Source: Pomphorhynchus laevis
Lineage: Eukaryota; Acanthocephala; Palaeacanthocephala; Echinorhynchida; Pomphorhynchidae
Assembly (NCBI GenBank): GCA_012934845.2
Contig: WNNJ02003000.1
Location: 39,179 to 103,178 of the forward strand
Direction: 5' to 3'
Length of the DNA stretch: 64,000 nt
Shown: one piece after another, positions 47,380-57,905 of the stretch
How positions within the stretch are numbered: the first letter of the stretch is position 1
How the letters are laid out: each line of letters starts with the position of its first letter
The notes under the pieces: model-generated
The model's database searches: none
What the model was told of the DNA's origin: nothing
Seen by the model: only the letters and a program-made list of their open reading frames with translations
Position numbers and translations under genes: made by a program

Positions 47380-47950
47380 GCTCGCATGTGAGCATAGTGA
47401 TTCAGCTAGCCCATGTTTCCGCAAGCATACGCTAACGCGACACCTTGTGATCAAGCCACCCAGAGTCTGCTAAACATCTGAGGTCCCAATCGCAGCGCAT
47501 TTTTAAGGAGCTTCAGAAACATTGGTTTATGTTCCGATGACATTCCTTAAGAAAATAAAACTGGCCCTGTGATGGCCGGGTACAACTTTAAAGGCGCATT
47601 TGTAAGATCTCTTAATGACAGACGTTGAACCCGCTTTAGAATCCACCTTGCTCTCTTCAGGACATTAATGAATCAATTCAAGTCGAATACAATAGCCCAA
47701 TTCACCGAAATGGTAAACCCGAGTATCTTACTCGATTTGTAAAGGAGGGGAGAGTTGATTTGCCTTATGTTAGAAAACACTGAGATTGTCAATCTCTCAA
47801 GTTTTTTTTCGAGTTAGAGGTGCTATTAATGACGACCACCTTCATTTTAGAAAGATTAAACGCAGGATTAAGCACAGCTGATTTAGAAGAAGCACTTAGT
47901 ACACAACAATATTTGGTATAAATTGATATAACAAATGGAATGGGAATACG
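47380..47950 (-). mobile_element. Family A LINE fragment
   Basis: The minus strand reads family A text: 'LNPAFNLSKMKVVVINS' near 47.85 kb (the equivalent of 'LNSAKSQVVVF' at 61 kb), then the 'TKKKL' region and the 'FT..VNW' region near 47.7 kb, 'QRLSLRDLTNAP' near 47.6 kb, and 'RCDWDLRCLADSGW' near 47.45 kb. It is interrupted. It lies in the intron between exons 49,240 and 46,636, on the same strand as the gene. Confidence 0.65.
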
Positions 47951-49239
47951 GTTAAGTGCAGAAAAATTTAAAAACAGAGCAGCTTAAAATATTACTAATG
48001 GATGTTTTCTTGGAACAACTGATACATTTAACCAACAGAGTGGTAATAAATATTTAGCAGAAGCATTAACAATAAGTAAACTAGCTGTCACCGCAAATTA
48101 TATATAAATTGCGTTGAACTAAAAGATCAAAGTACCGCAAATTTAACGAAAAGTCAATCGTTTAAATAAGATACTAAAGTATCAACATTATTAATTTAAA
48201 TAATATGAAATCCAATACAAAATAATTGAAGATAAAGTAATATTGACAAACAAACGCATCATGTTTTTCTTATTTGTTGAATAGAATTAATAAATTTAAG
48301 CATAAATTTACTTGTTAATTAAGATTAATACTTTAATCTTAATTCTGATATATAATATATTATTTATTAATCAATTCATAAAACTTGAGCTTTATAAATT
48401 CTTACTTTATATCAATCGGAATAAAAGGAAGTTGTAAAAATTCAGATATTTTTTATTCATTTATCAAATGAATAAAATCTCAAGATTAAAAAATATTTAG
48501 CTAAGACGGATCACATTATTATTTAATTAGCTAAGACGGATCGCATCTAAATTGGCAAATAAGCGAGCAAGCAGATACCCCGACGAGCTTACAAAGCTTA
48601 GAACGCGTCTAGGCCTATTACTTGCAAAAATGACATCGCGATGCATCAGAGGAACGCGATCTGCAATCGGACGTCCAGAATTTTGAACCCAAACTTAACT
48701 GAATTCTCATTTACGGGCCCATTTGCGGGTAACCCAGAGATTGTAAAATTATTATAATAATAGCAATTACTAAAAAATAATTAGCTATATATAGGGCAGA
48801 ATACTTAAATTCAGTTAAGTGATCTGATTTATTGTTGAGACAAAATAAAAATTTAAAATGATCATGATTTGATACCTAATTATGTTGTAACACAAAAACA
48901 CAAACTTCCCATTCAGATTTGATATAAAATTATCAAACAAATATTTGAACCTTTTACGTTCCAGAATTATATAAGTGTAACACTGTACTTGTCTCCTCGT
49001 TACATTCAATTAACTGTTGTATAACAAATATTGACGATAGATGCGGTAAGATCAGTTTCTTAATATTATTACAATTGAGAAAGAATTGAATGTTTCAAAA
49101 ATGTTTTTTTTTATTAACCGTGATTTTTGGATTGTTAAACCTTAAGGCAATTTAACTAAATGATGTGTAACTTATATTTCTATAGATTAATAGTATGAAA
49201 AATATATATGTTGAAACATAAAATGTAAATACTTCTTAC
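47951..49239. other. Intron sequence, mostly unassigned
   Basis: AT-rich, with a less AT-rich islet at 48,540-48,700 ('ccccgacgagcttacaaagc' region) that I could not match to any element here. No exon with matching splice signals was found. Confidence 0.5.
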
Positions 49240-49650
49240 CTTCAACGTCGTCATCATAGCTAACGTTAAAATAACTTGGTTTTTCATGATCGTATCTATC
49301 GAAGCCGCTAAAAAATCCATACGCGTCTTTGCTATATGATGATGCTAAATGATATTCAGTATAGTTTTCAGGACGGAGTTTTGAAAACGGGCACTGCGTT
49401 GGTTCGCACTCATTTATATCTTCAGTGCAATTCTGACCAGTTAAACCACTTGGGCAAGAACACCAATAAGATCCGTATGTATTTAGACAAACAGAAGTTG
49501 ACAAATTACAAACGCTAGTAGATAATTCACATTCATTTATGTCATCATCGCATGCTGGACCTTGAAAGCCAGGATTGCATTTGCATGAAGCTTTATTTGC
49601 TGATATTTGAACACATTGTCCGTTACGTCCACATGTGCCAGGTTCACAGC
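49240..49650 (-). CDS. EGF gene exon (411 nt): two EGFs plus start of a non-EGF domain
   Basis: The acceptor 'gttaagcag' and the donor 'gttgaag|gtaaga' bound 411 bases (2 + 136 codons + 1). The first EGF reads 'CEPGTCGRNGQCVQ' and 'CKCNPGFQGPAC'. The second is calcium-binding ('DDINECELSTSVC') with the hydroxylation pattern 'CLNTYGSYWCSC'. A third 'DINEC' start runs instead into an acidic, Tyr-rich segment ('SSYSKDAYGFFSGFDRYD', 'YFNVSYDDD') that continues in the next exon. It starts in phase 1, so at least one more exon lies upstream. It is the most 5' exon I can support. Confidence 0.8.
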
Positions 49651-49699
49651 CTGCTTAACATATTTAATCTGTATAGTTAAATATTGACAGTTATTATAA

Positions 49700-50225
49700 T
49701 TATTCATAACAAATGAATTACTGGTGGACCTTATCAGCTACTGATCAAATTCCCACGTTTCACGTTTCGGTCCTTTTAATGCTGGCTGTCGATCACTAGA
49801 CTCGTATGTTTTATCGACAATTAGTTTAATAAAAGACTCTTACATTTTGCAAATTTAAATGAAATCATTTATGATTTCAAATTTAATCAGCATTGGTAGG
49901 GGAAGGATCTACCTTTAATTTGAAACCTACCTATATTTGCAATTAACTGCTATTATCAATCAGGCATTAATAATTTGCTTCGTGATTTTAAGTTAATTTA
50001 ATGGTGCAGTCGTTATAGTTGAATTTTTTTGATGGCATTGCATTGATTTAATATCATGTATAAGCTAACAGCAGTACGTTACATTTCATTATTGGTTAAC
50101 CTCATCAGCTACTGATCCAATACCTACGTTTCGGTCCTTTTTAATGTTGGCTGACAATCACTCGACTCGGCTGCTGTAGTGACAATTAGATTGAATAAAA
50201 GACTTCTTATATATTTTTTCGCGTT
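49700..50225 (-). repeat. Direct pair of a ~371-bp repeat with GAAAC and CTGAT boxes
   Basis: Two copies of about 130 bases are offset by 371 (landmarks at 49,730 and 50,101): plus strand 'ctcatcagctactgatccaa', 'cctacgtttcggtccttttt', then 'aataaaagactt'. Read on the minus strand each gives GGACC-GAAAC, a 19-27 base spacer, CTGAT[GA]A, then GGTCC or GGTT, so the outer blocks can pair. This is the same order of motifs as in the 358-bp satellite, with different pairing bases. Confidence 0.75.
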
Positions 50226-51639
50226 TCTTTAATAATGATTACACAATTAAATTAACTATTTAACAATGACTGCACAATAAAATTAACTTGAAAATTCATC
50301 AATATAATTATATATAATTTAATCATATATAATTATATTTTATATATCAAATTATACTATATATAATATAATGAAAATTTCATCATATATAAAATTATAT
50401 TTTATACATCATATTATATTTTATATATAAATGTGTCGGTTTTAATATTTTTATGTTTAAATTTGTTATTACAAAGCATAACATAATGTTATGACATAAC
50501 ATAGCACAAAGCACTGGTAAGCATAGGTAAGCATTCATAATTTAATTTCAATTTTAAAAACATTATTAATTGGCATTTCAAAAATTTTAATAAACTTTAT
50601 TTTGCTTATACTTATCGATCAATTCCAGTAATTCTTCCGGTATTTTGCGTAATTCCTGTTTTAGTAATACAAATGTATTCAAATTTTTTAATATGTAGGA
50701 AGGTGCAAGAACATTGAGTATATCACAATATTACCACCATCGATGTTTCTAATAATATAAATAACAATGAATAAAACAACATTCATATTGCTTTTTTAAT
50801 CCTATTGAAAACAATATTAATATTATATATCAATATATAATTTATTAATACTATATATAAATGAATTATATATAAATTATATATTAATATATTATATATT
50901 AATTATATTAATATAATCACTGGTGTTCCTACAGAATGCAATTACTGTTATTTGTACAAATCTGATGACATTTAGATTTTAGATAGCTCATAAAATTGAT
51001 TATTGAATGCTGGATTAGTATCCGTCATACCCTTCACAATACTCTATACTGTGGAACAATCTTCCCTCAAATGTTACTGCATCATATTCATATGTACAAT
51101 TTAAAAAATGTTTATTTACATTTCTACGGAATCCTAATTTATAATTTTTTGTCATTTTAGTTGGCTTGTAAGTGACTGATAGTCACATTAGCTACTTAAA
51201 AAGCTGTTCTTCTTCTATAATGCACGATATTAAAGTGTATATAAAATAACATTAAAATAGTCCTTTTAAATATAAAAATGTTTTGTTAAATTAATGTTTC
51301 GATAAGCATTATCAACGGTGGTTATAAAAGAAAAGCTATTCTACTAACCTAATGTTAAATTCGATAATTGTCTTTGACGTCGAGTTATAGACTTGGAAAA
51401 AACTATTGAAAGTACAGTCAATTCAGTCAATACGATTATTATTTTCATACTTTATCAGGTCGCTATTTGAAAGAATATTTAAAATTAACTAATTGTAAGT
51501 TGATTATGCAATTTAAACACAAGATGAAAATTATTTATTAAATATACTTTCTAATGACGATGATTACTATGTACCTGATAGAGAGAAAAATGTTGATAAA
51601 TGCATTATAAGCATTTCGGTAAGAAATATTTTATATAAT
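50226..51639. other. AT-rich region with two weak coding-like scraps
   Basis: On the minus strand near 50,586-50,715 a short open run reads 'QELRKIPEELLELIDKYKQ' and then a stop. At 51,133-51,031 a 103-base segment with possible AG and GT borders reads 'FLNCTYEYDAVTFEGRLF'. Neither has a recognisable domain. The second might be an upstream exon of the EGF gene but would end in phase 2, unlike the others. I do not call either as a gene. Confidence 0.3.
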
Positions 51640-51790
51640 TTATATCAAGTTATAATTTATAAAAGTTAAGTTTTATGAATTGAATAATAAATAACAGACG
51701 TTGTATCAGAATAATTATTAGATGTCATCGGGAGGAACGCTATGTTATCAAGTTTCGGCTTCTATTACTCTAATTGACATTGCAGCTAGG
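51640..51790 (+). repeat. Copy 5 of the ~280-bp dispersed repeat (right part)
   Basis: It contains 'ttttatgaattgaataataa', 'cagacgttgtatcagaataa', the gtcatcgggaggaacg block and a worn end block, and is nearly the same as copy 4 over this part. It lies directly against the 3' side of a Penelope-like RT fragment. Confidence 0.75.
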
Positions 51791-52420
51791 GCCAAGTAAC
51801 CTAGTTTAAAATATGTATCTATTAAATTACTTAAATGATTTTGAAGAAAGCCAATATCATTACATATTGTTGCAATTCTTAAAATTTCATTATTTAATGT
51901 ATTATATTTTATATTATATGGTATGCATGAATGCTCATGCAAAAATATGTTTCTTGTAAATTTAAATATGTCATCTTTACGATATAAATTAATAGTAGTT
52001 TTAATTAATGTTAATTTAATGTTCATATCTAGATATACACCTTCTTTATCATTAATATTGGTTTTGTTAAGAATAAGGCTTTCTCGATAAATGTGCTCAC
52101 TAATTGAATAAAAATTATTAGAATTAAATACACATATATCATCAATGTATTGAAACATATATTTCATATATTTATATTGCTTAGATTTAGTTTTTACACA
52201 GTTATGAACAAATTCATATCCTATAAAGCTTAAAAACAAGTCAGCTATAATTGGGCTACTATTACCACTTATTGGAACACCTTTTACTTGTCTAAATATA
52301 GATGTCCCTACTTTTAAATAATTTTGATTTATCAAAATATTTAAGGATTCTATTAATTCAATTTTATACATATATTTATATTTATTTGATGGTTTAATTT
52401 TTGTTAGATAGGCGTGAAAT
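51791..52420 (-). mobile_element. Penelope-like element, 3' half of the RT
   Basis: An open frame (52,371-51,748, 207 codons) is almost identical to residues of the 39-kb RT from 'ELIESLNILINQNYL' through 'RQVKGVP', 'YIDDICVF' and 'IFLHEHSCIPYNIK', and then runs out into the adjoining repeat, whose sequence supplies the last residues. It is truncated at its 5' side near 52,420. The high similarity to the 39-kb copy suggests a fairly recent common source. Confidence 0.9.
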
Positions 52421-53335
52421 ATTCATGCAAAAATGTTTCTTTTATATTATTGTGTTGATTTCTATATTTCGTAATTTTCTGTTTGATGGTATTTTTATAG
52501 TAACCAAGTTTAAAATATGTATCTATTAAATTATTTAAACGATTTTAAAGAAATACAATATTATTAATATCGGTTTATTTTTATTAATATAATAAAAAAA
52601 TATACTTTCTAATACAAAGTATATTATTTATTATCCATACATAAAAGTTTTCCGCTAATGATTTTAAATTTATTTTTAATATTATTGTGTTAATTTATAT
52701 ATTTTACTATTTTCTATTGTATTTTATTTTTATAGTAACCTAGTTTAAAATATGTATCTATTAAATTATTTAAACGATTTTGAAGAAAAACAATATCGTT
52801 ACAAATTTTTGCAATTCTTAAAATCTCATTATTTAATGTATTATATTTTATATTATATAGTATAAGTATATTATAAGATGTGCTAAGGACGTATTTCGTC
52901 TGATGAAATTTGATTATCTAGTATATTATTCTAATACAAAGTATATTATTTATTATCCATCCATAATGTTTCTCTTAATAGTTTAACCTGATTTATATAT
53001 TTTATTTTTAAAATTATTTAAATGATTTTGATTATAAACCATATATCATATATTATTTCCTCTTAAGAGTTTAAATTTATTTTCTGCTTGATGGTATGGA
53101 TCTAAATTATTTATGTGATTTTGAAGAAAGCCAATACAAATTGTTGCATTTCTTAAAATTTTATTTTCTAAAATTATATTTTATATTATATGATATGCAT
53201 GAATGCTCATGCAAAAATATGTTTCTTGTAAATTTAAATATGTCATCTTTACGATGAAATTAAAAGTAATTTTAATTGATGCTAATTTAATGTTCATATC
53301 TAGATATACACCTTCTTTATCATTAATATTGATAT
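52421..53335 (-). mobile_element. Cluster of partial Penelope-like 3' ends
   Basis: At least four partial copies of the same 3' region follow each other in one orientation (about 52,430-52,600, 52,605-52,860, 52,905-53,060 and 53,060-53,335). They share landmarks such as 'tctaatacaaagtatattat', 'ttatccatccataa', 'gttttgaagaaa'-like text and 'catgaatgctcatgcaaaaa'. Each breaks off at a different point. No frame is intact. Confidence 0.8.
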
Positions 53336-53469
53336 TATCGTAACCTGATTCGAGGAATCAATTTACTAAAAACATCATTCAGTTAATAATAAATTTAATC
53401 AAACAGAAAACAACAACAATTTCTTGACAAGAAAAATAATAATAACACACAAGATTTTTCTTATCAACC

Positions 53470-55080
53470 AATAGTCCGGGTGTCCGGTTGTGGAAACAGT
53501 GTACTAACCAAACTACTTCAGACATCGCGATTCTGATCGACATTATAGTTATCTTTCAGATGCCCAAGGCAGTCTTTGGCCAGTTTCGAGATTTGATCTC
53601 TCCACCGGTATTAAGGTATACCCCGAGAACTCTTTCCAGTGAGTCCGGTCTGGAAAACATTCAGAGGAACGCGATCCATGTACATCCTCAGAACGTGTCC
53701 TAGCATCTTAAACTGACTTTATTCGATGAGGAAAAGCAGCGAATTTACTCCGAGTCCATCCCGGATGGCCGATTTCCTAACCTTATCTCTAAGGCTAAGA
53801 CCGGCCACACCGCGAAGGAACCTCATTTCGGTCGCCTGTATCCGAGATCTTATCATTTCGGTCATAATCCAAAGCTCATTATCATAGGTTAAGATAGAAA
53901 CGAAGATTGCGTGGTAAACCGAAAGCTTCTTCCGAAGACTCGACTCCCGCTTTACCACGACAGACCTATACAAAGAACGCATTGCTAAGTTAGCTGCACA
54001 AATCCGCTGATCAATCTTCCTGATGTTCATGCCGTCCCTCGAGAACAATACCTCAAGATACTCAAGATACCTCAAGAATGCCCGCCCGCTTGGCATTCCA
54101 TCGTGAATCGATCTAGTAGGCATTGTAAGTCTCAGGACGATAAGCCAACAAGACAACATCATCTACAACAAGTAGAGATGGTATCCTGATGGAACCGAAC
54201 TAAAGACTGACATTCGTCATAGCAGCCCGTCTCGTAATTTTGTCCATGTAAACAAGGAACAAAAGTGGAGATAAAAGACAACCTCGACAAAGCCCTACGG
54301 CTACTGGAAATGATTCAGACTTCCTACCTAGAACACGAACGGGCTGCTATGACAGAGAAACCAAAGCTACCCGAATATGATGTGGTACTCCATACTCCCT
54401 TAGTACCTCCCACAATCTCTCTCGTGGAACTCGGTCGAACGCCTTGACCGAATCTACAACGCACATGTAGACCGGTTTAGCAAACTCCCAAAACTGTTCG
54501 AGAATAGTTGAGAGAGTAAAGAAGTGATCCGTAGTTCAACGGTCCGGACGAAATCCGCATTGTTCCTCTCGACACTGTCCCTCAATTATAGGCCGTATCC
54601 TTAACTCAAGAATCCTAGCAAATAGCTTACCAGTTTGGCTACGTAACACACTCTTTTTAGAACACACTCTTCGGTCACCTTTCTTAAAGATCGGTACCAC
54701 CACCCCAGTTCACCACTTACTAAGTATCTTGCCCGACTTCAATGCAACATTGAAGATCCGTGTTAGCCACTTCATGCCAACAACGTCGAGAGCCTTTATG
54801 GAGGTCGAATCTCGCTTACTCCAGAAGACTTGCAATTACCAAGTTTTTTGTCAACCGCGATGAACTTTTCCAAAGAGATGAGCTCTTCCGTTGGTTCTAA
54901 AGGCTGTACTTCTACAAGAAAAGGTATATCAACCGGATTAAGGAGATTCTTAAAATGCTCTTTCCAACAACCAAGAATTTCTTCAATGTTAGTCAGCATA
55001 GACACTCTTTTGTCATAGACAGCTTAAGGAATTTCCCGCTTTCCAACACGAAAATTCTTGATTGTCCTCTGTAGAATCGA
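53470..55080 (-). mobile_element. RTE-like LINE, 5'-truncated
   Basis: Read leftward, 'LTNIEEILGCWKEHFKNLL' (54,796-55,005), 'EEQCGFRP' near 54.55 kb, 'CVVDSVKAFDRVPRE' near 54.45 kb, a degenerate 'FADD'-equivalent near 54.18 kb ('VVDDVVLLAYRPE'), then a long C-terminal frame (53,719-54,162) with 'RICAANLAMRSLYRSVVVK', 'RIQATEMRFLRGVAGLSLR' and 'IRDGLGVNSLL', and finally 'RWRDQISKLAKDCLG' near 53.58 kb. This C-terminal set is widespread in RTE-type and related elements of animals; the clade is my best guess. The endonuclease is missing and frames are broken. It is GC-richer than the surroundings, suggesting a younger arrival. Confidence 0.75.
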
Positions 55081-55084
55081 CGTG

Positions 55085-55330
55085 AGAAGCTTCAGAAATA
55101 TTATTATTCGCTCTGAGGAACGTCCTCTTGGAAATAAGATCAATCCCGATATTGTCCAGATGCACACAAGGCGCACCTAAGCATTTCCTCTTAATGTCAG
55201 ACATTGGGCCCGTTTCAGCCCCTTAAAGATGCTTATGCTGCCAAGTCGTCTGCAGCCAATCAACAGCAAGGAAAAACGTCAATTCGAAATTGACATGGAT
55301 ATTTTCAAATACATTTACCAATGCAATTAT
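55085..55330 (-). mobile_element. Family A LINE fragment
   Basis: The DNA parallels 14,440-14,620: 'ctgaaacgggcccaatgtct' against 'ctgaaacggtcccagcatct', then 'aagtgcgcc'/'taggtgcgcc' and 'atatcgggatt'. It covers the region after 'VKYLG' and part of the tail. It stands head to tail with the RTE-like LINE on the same strand, with no target duplication seen. Confidence 0.65.
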
Positions 55331-55692
55331 TCGAGGCTGTAATGTTCTCGATTTCGAATGATAAATTATTTTTTTCGTAAATTTAAACTGATATCATAAT
55401 TTATACGAGCAATAATCCACAGATTTACTAGATATATTTATTACATATATTTATGACATATTTTAGAAATGATTCCAAGTTTCGTGTTCCATATAGTCCT
55501 ATGTTTAGGCATAATAAATTATCCACAATAGAAAAATTCTTTTAAATTAATTTTTGCAATGTTTTAGTTGTTTTTAATTAAGTAGTTTACAAAAAAATGC
55601 CTTATACGGAAGAACACTATTGATGGGATTTTTAAATTATAGTTTGATTTATTACAATGCATCTTTTCACGACTGCCATTAATATTCAAGTA

Positions 55693-55971
55693 TTAAACAC
55701 CTATAGTAATTTGATTTTTTGCAAGAATTTTTACATCGTCATATTGTATTTTTTTATTAAGGAAATTGTCCAAAATATCAGATGACATGTGCCCTTTCCT
55801 TAGAGCATTACGATATTCGTTTAAAGTGTAATCTGACCCAATGAGATGGGTTGCATCACATTCCATACATTTTTCTCATATACGACACCTTTGTTGAGTT
55901 ATAGGTTTCCGTTTGAACATGAATTCTGTACACCTTCTATGTGGACAGTAAACTGTTGGACGAGATGACAT
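55693..55971 (-). pseudogene. Unrecognised Cys-rich coding remnant
   Basis: A 92-codon frame with one internal TGA begins 'MSSRPTVYCPHRRCTEFMF', continues 'KCMECDATHLIGSDYTLN' and ends 'KNQITIGV' before a TAA. The pairs of cysteines (C-x4-C, C-x2-C) suggest a zinc-binding module. I cannot name the family. It may be a piece of a decayed mobile element or a pseudogene exon. The surrounding 55,331-55,692 and 55,972-56,479 show nothing else. Confidence 0.35.
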
Positions 55972-56479
55972 CTGACGTCTTATACCATATTCAATAAAAT
56001 TAAGGATAAGGTAAGCGACGAAAGACGATCACAAAAATATTTTAGTTTTCACTTGATCTTTTCTGATATGTGGGATCAATTTTTGATCAGCCTGGTCCAT
56101 TTGGGGAAGCCACAAATTTTAAGTTTAGACACGAAGAGAAGCAACGACATCAAGCCTTTATGGAACTATGGATAACATAAAATTTTTTTATAATTACAAC
56201 TCTTTTCGCTACAGCTTATCTTTTATAAATTGAATAAAGTAATTAAATAAAGAATTCAGTAAATATCAGCAATTATTTATATTATTTTGTATTGATTATT
56301 GCTCAACTAACTTTCTTAAAAAATATTAAAATTATTATTAAATAATTAATTTAACAAACTGCAATTGCTAAACACACTATTTTCAAACATCGCTCTTACC
56401 ATCAAATACTATTTTTTCATATTCGATATTTTAATTTTTTACAAAATGTGAAAATAACTATGAAATTTTATCGTAGATG

Positions 56480-57905
56480 ATAAGATTAAAAAATTTAATT
56501 GGTAATTTTTTAAAGTAAATTAGCACATAAATTAACAATTATATAACGATAATTAGCATATATAAATCAATAATTGGTAAATGATAAGATTATAATCAAG
56601 CAATCAGTAAAATAATAATTGGTAATTTTATAACGTAAATTAGCACATAAATTAACAATTATATAACGATAATTAGCATATATAAATCAATAATTGGTAA
56701 ATGATAAGATTATAATCAAGCAATCAGTAAAATAATAATTGGTAATTTTTTAAAGTAAATTAGCACATAAATTAACAATTATATAACGATAATTAGCATA
56801 TATAAATCAATAATTGGTAAATGATAAGATTATAATCAAGCAATCAGTAAAATAATAATTGGTAATTTTATAACGTAAATTAGCACATAAATTAACAATT
56901 ATATAACGATAATTAGCATATATAAATCAATAATTGGTAAATGATAAGATTATAATCAAGCAATCAGTAAAAAAAATAATTGGTAATTTTTTAAAGTAAA
57001 TTAGCACATAAATTAACAATTATATAACGATAATTAGCATATATAAATCAATAATTGGTAAATGATAAGATTATAATCAAGCAATCAGTAAAAAAATTAA
57101 TTGGTAATTTTATAACGTAAATTAGCACATAAATTAACAATTATATAACGATAATTAGCATATATAAATCAATAATTGGTAAATGATAAGATTATAATCA
57201 AGCAATCAGTAAAATAATAATTGGTAATTTTATAACGTAAATTAGCACATAAATTAACAATTATATAACGATAATTAGCATATATAAATCAATAATTGGT
57301 AAATGATAAGATTACAATCAAGCAATCAGTAAAAAAATTAATTGGTAATTTTATAACGTAAATTAGCACATAAATTAACAATTATATAACGATAATTAGC
57401 ATATATAAATTAATAATTGGTAAATGATAAGATTATAATCAAGCAATCAGTAAAAAAAATAATTGGTAATTTTATAACGTAAATTAGCACATAAATTAAC
57501 AATTATATAACGATAATTAGCATATATAAATCAATAATTGGTAAATGATAAGATTATAATCAAGCAATCAGTAAAATAATAATTGGTAATTTTATAACGT
57601 AAATTAGCACATAAATTAACAATTATATAACGATAATTAGCATATATAAATTAATAATTGGTAAATGATAAGATTATAATCAAGCAATCAGTAAAAAAAT
57701 TAATTGGTAATTTTATAACGTAAATTAGCACATAAATTAACAATTATATAACGATAATTAGCATATATAAATTAATAATTGGTAAATGATAAGATTATAA
57801 TCAAGCAATCAGTAAAAAAAATAATTGGTAATTTTTTAAAGTAAATTAGCACATAAATTAACAATTATATATCGATAATTAGCATATATAAATCAATAAT
57901 TGTAT
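56480..57905. repeat. 120-bp AT-rich satellite, ~12 monomers
   Basis: The landmark 'attggtaatttt' recurs at 56,501, 56,621, 56,741, 56,861 and about every 120-121 bases to 57,826. Monomers are nearly identical. They fall into two types at one site, 'ttttttaaagtaaa' (A) and 'ttttataacgtaaa' (B), in the order A B A B A B B B B B B A. Length variation is confined to an A run before 'attggtaa'. Confidence 0.95.

Larger units (their letters stand above)
18469..49650 (-). other. Host gene span: giant EGF-repeat membrane protein (visible part)
   Basis: This span links exons 49,650-49,240, 46,636-46,346, 36,570-36,457, the giant exon 30,593-~19,163, a probable last exon 18,724-18,565, and a poly(A) signal. 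All visible acceptors end in AG and the donors are GTAAGA, GTAAGT and GTAAGT. Each of the first three exons begins with two bases of a split codon and ends with one, so phases agree across every join, the 1-1 pattern usual for EGF-module genes. The introns are 2.6, 9.8 and 5.9 kb and are filled with mobile elements and satellites. The 5' end, signal peptide and promoter are not identified: 49,650 is preceded by another phase-1 acceptor, so at least one exon lies upstream. I infer a secreted or surface-anchored cell-contact or matrix protein; no specific orthologue is claimed. Confidence 0.75.

Noticed and set aside
56480-57905. Regular repeats considered as a CRISPR array
   Set aside because: The whole monomer is conserved with no variable spacers, and the window is animal DNA.
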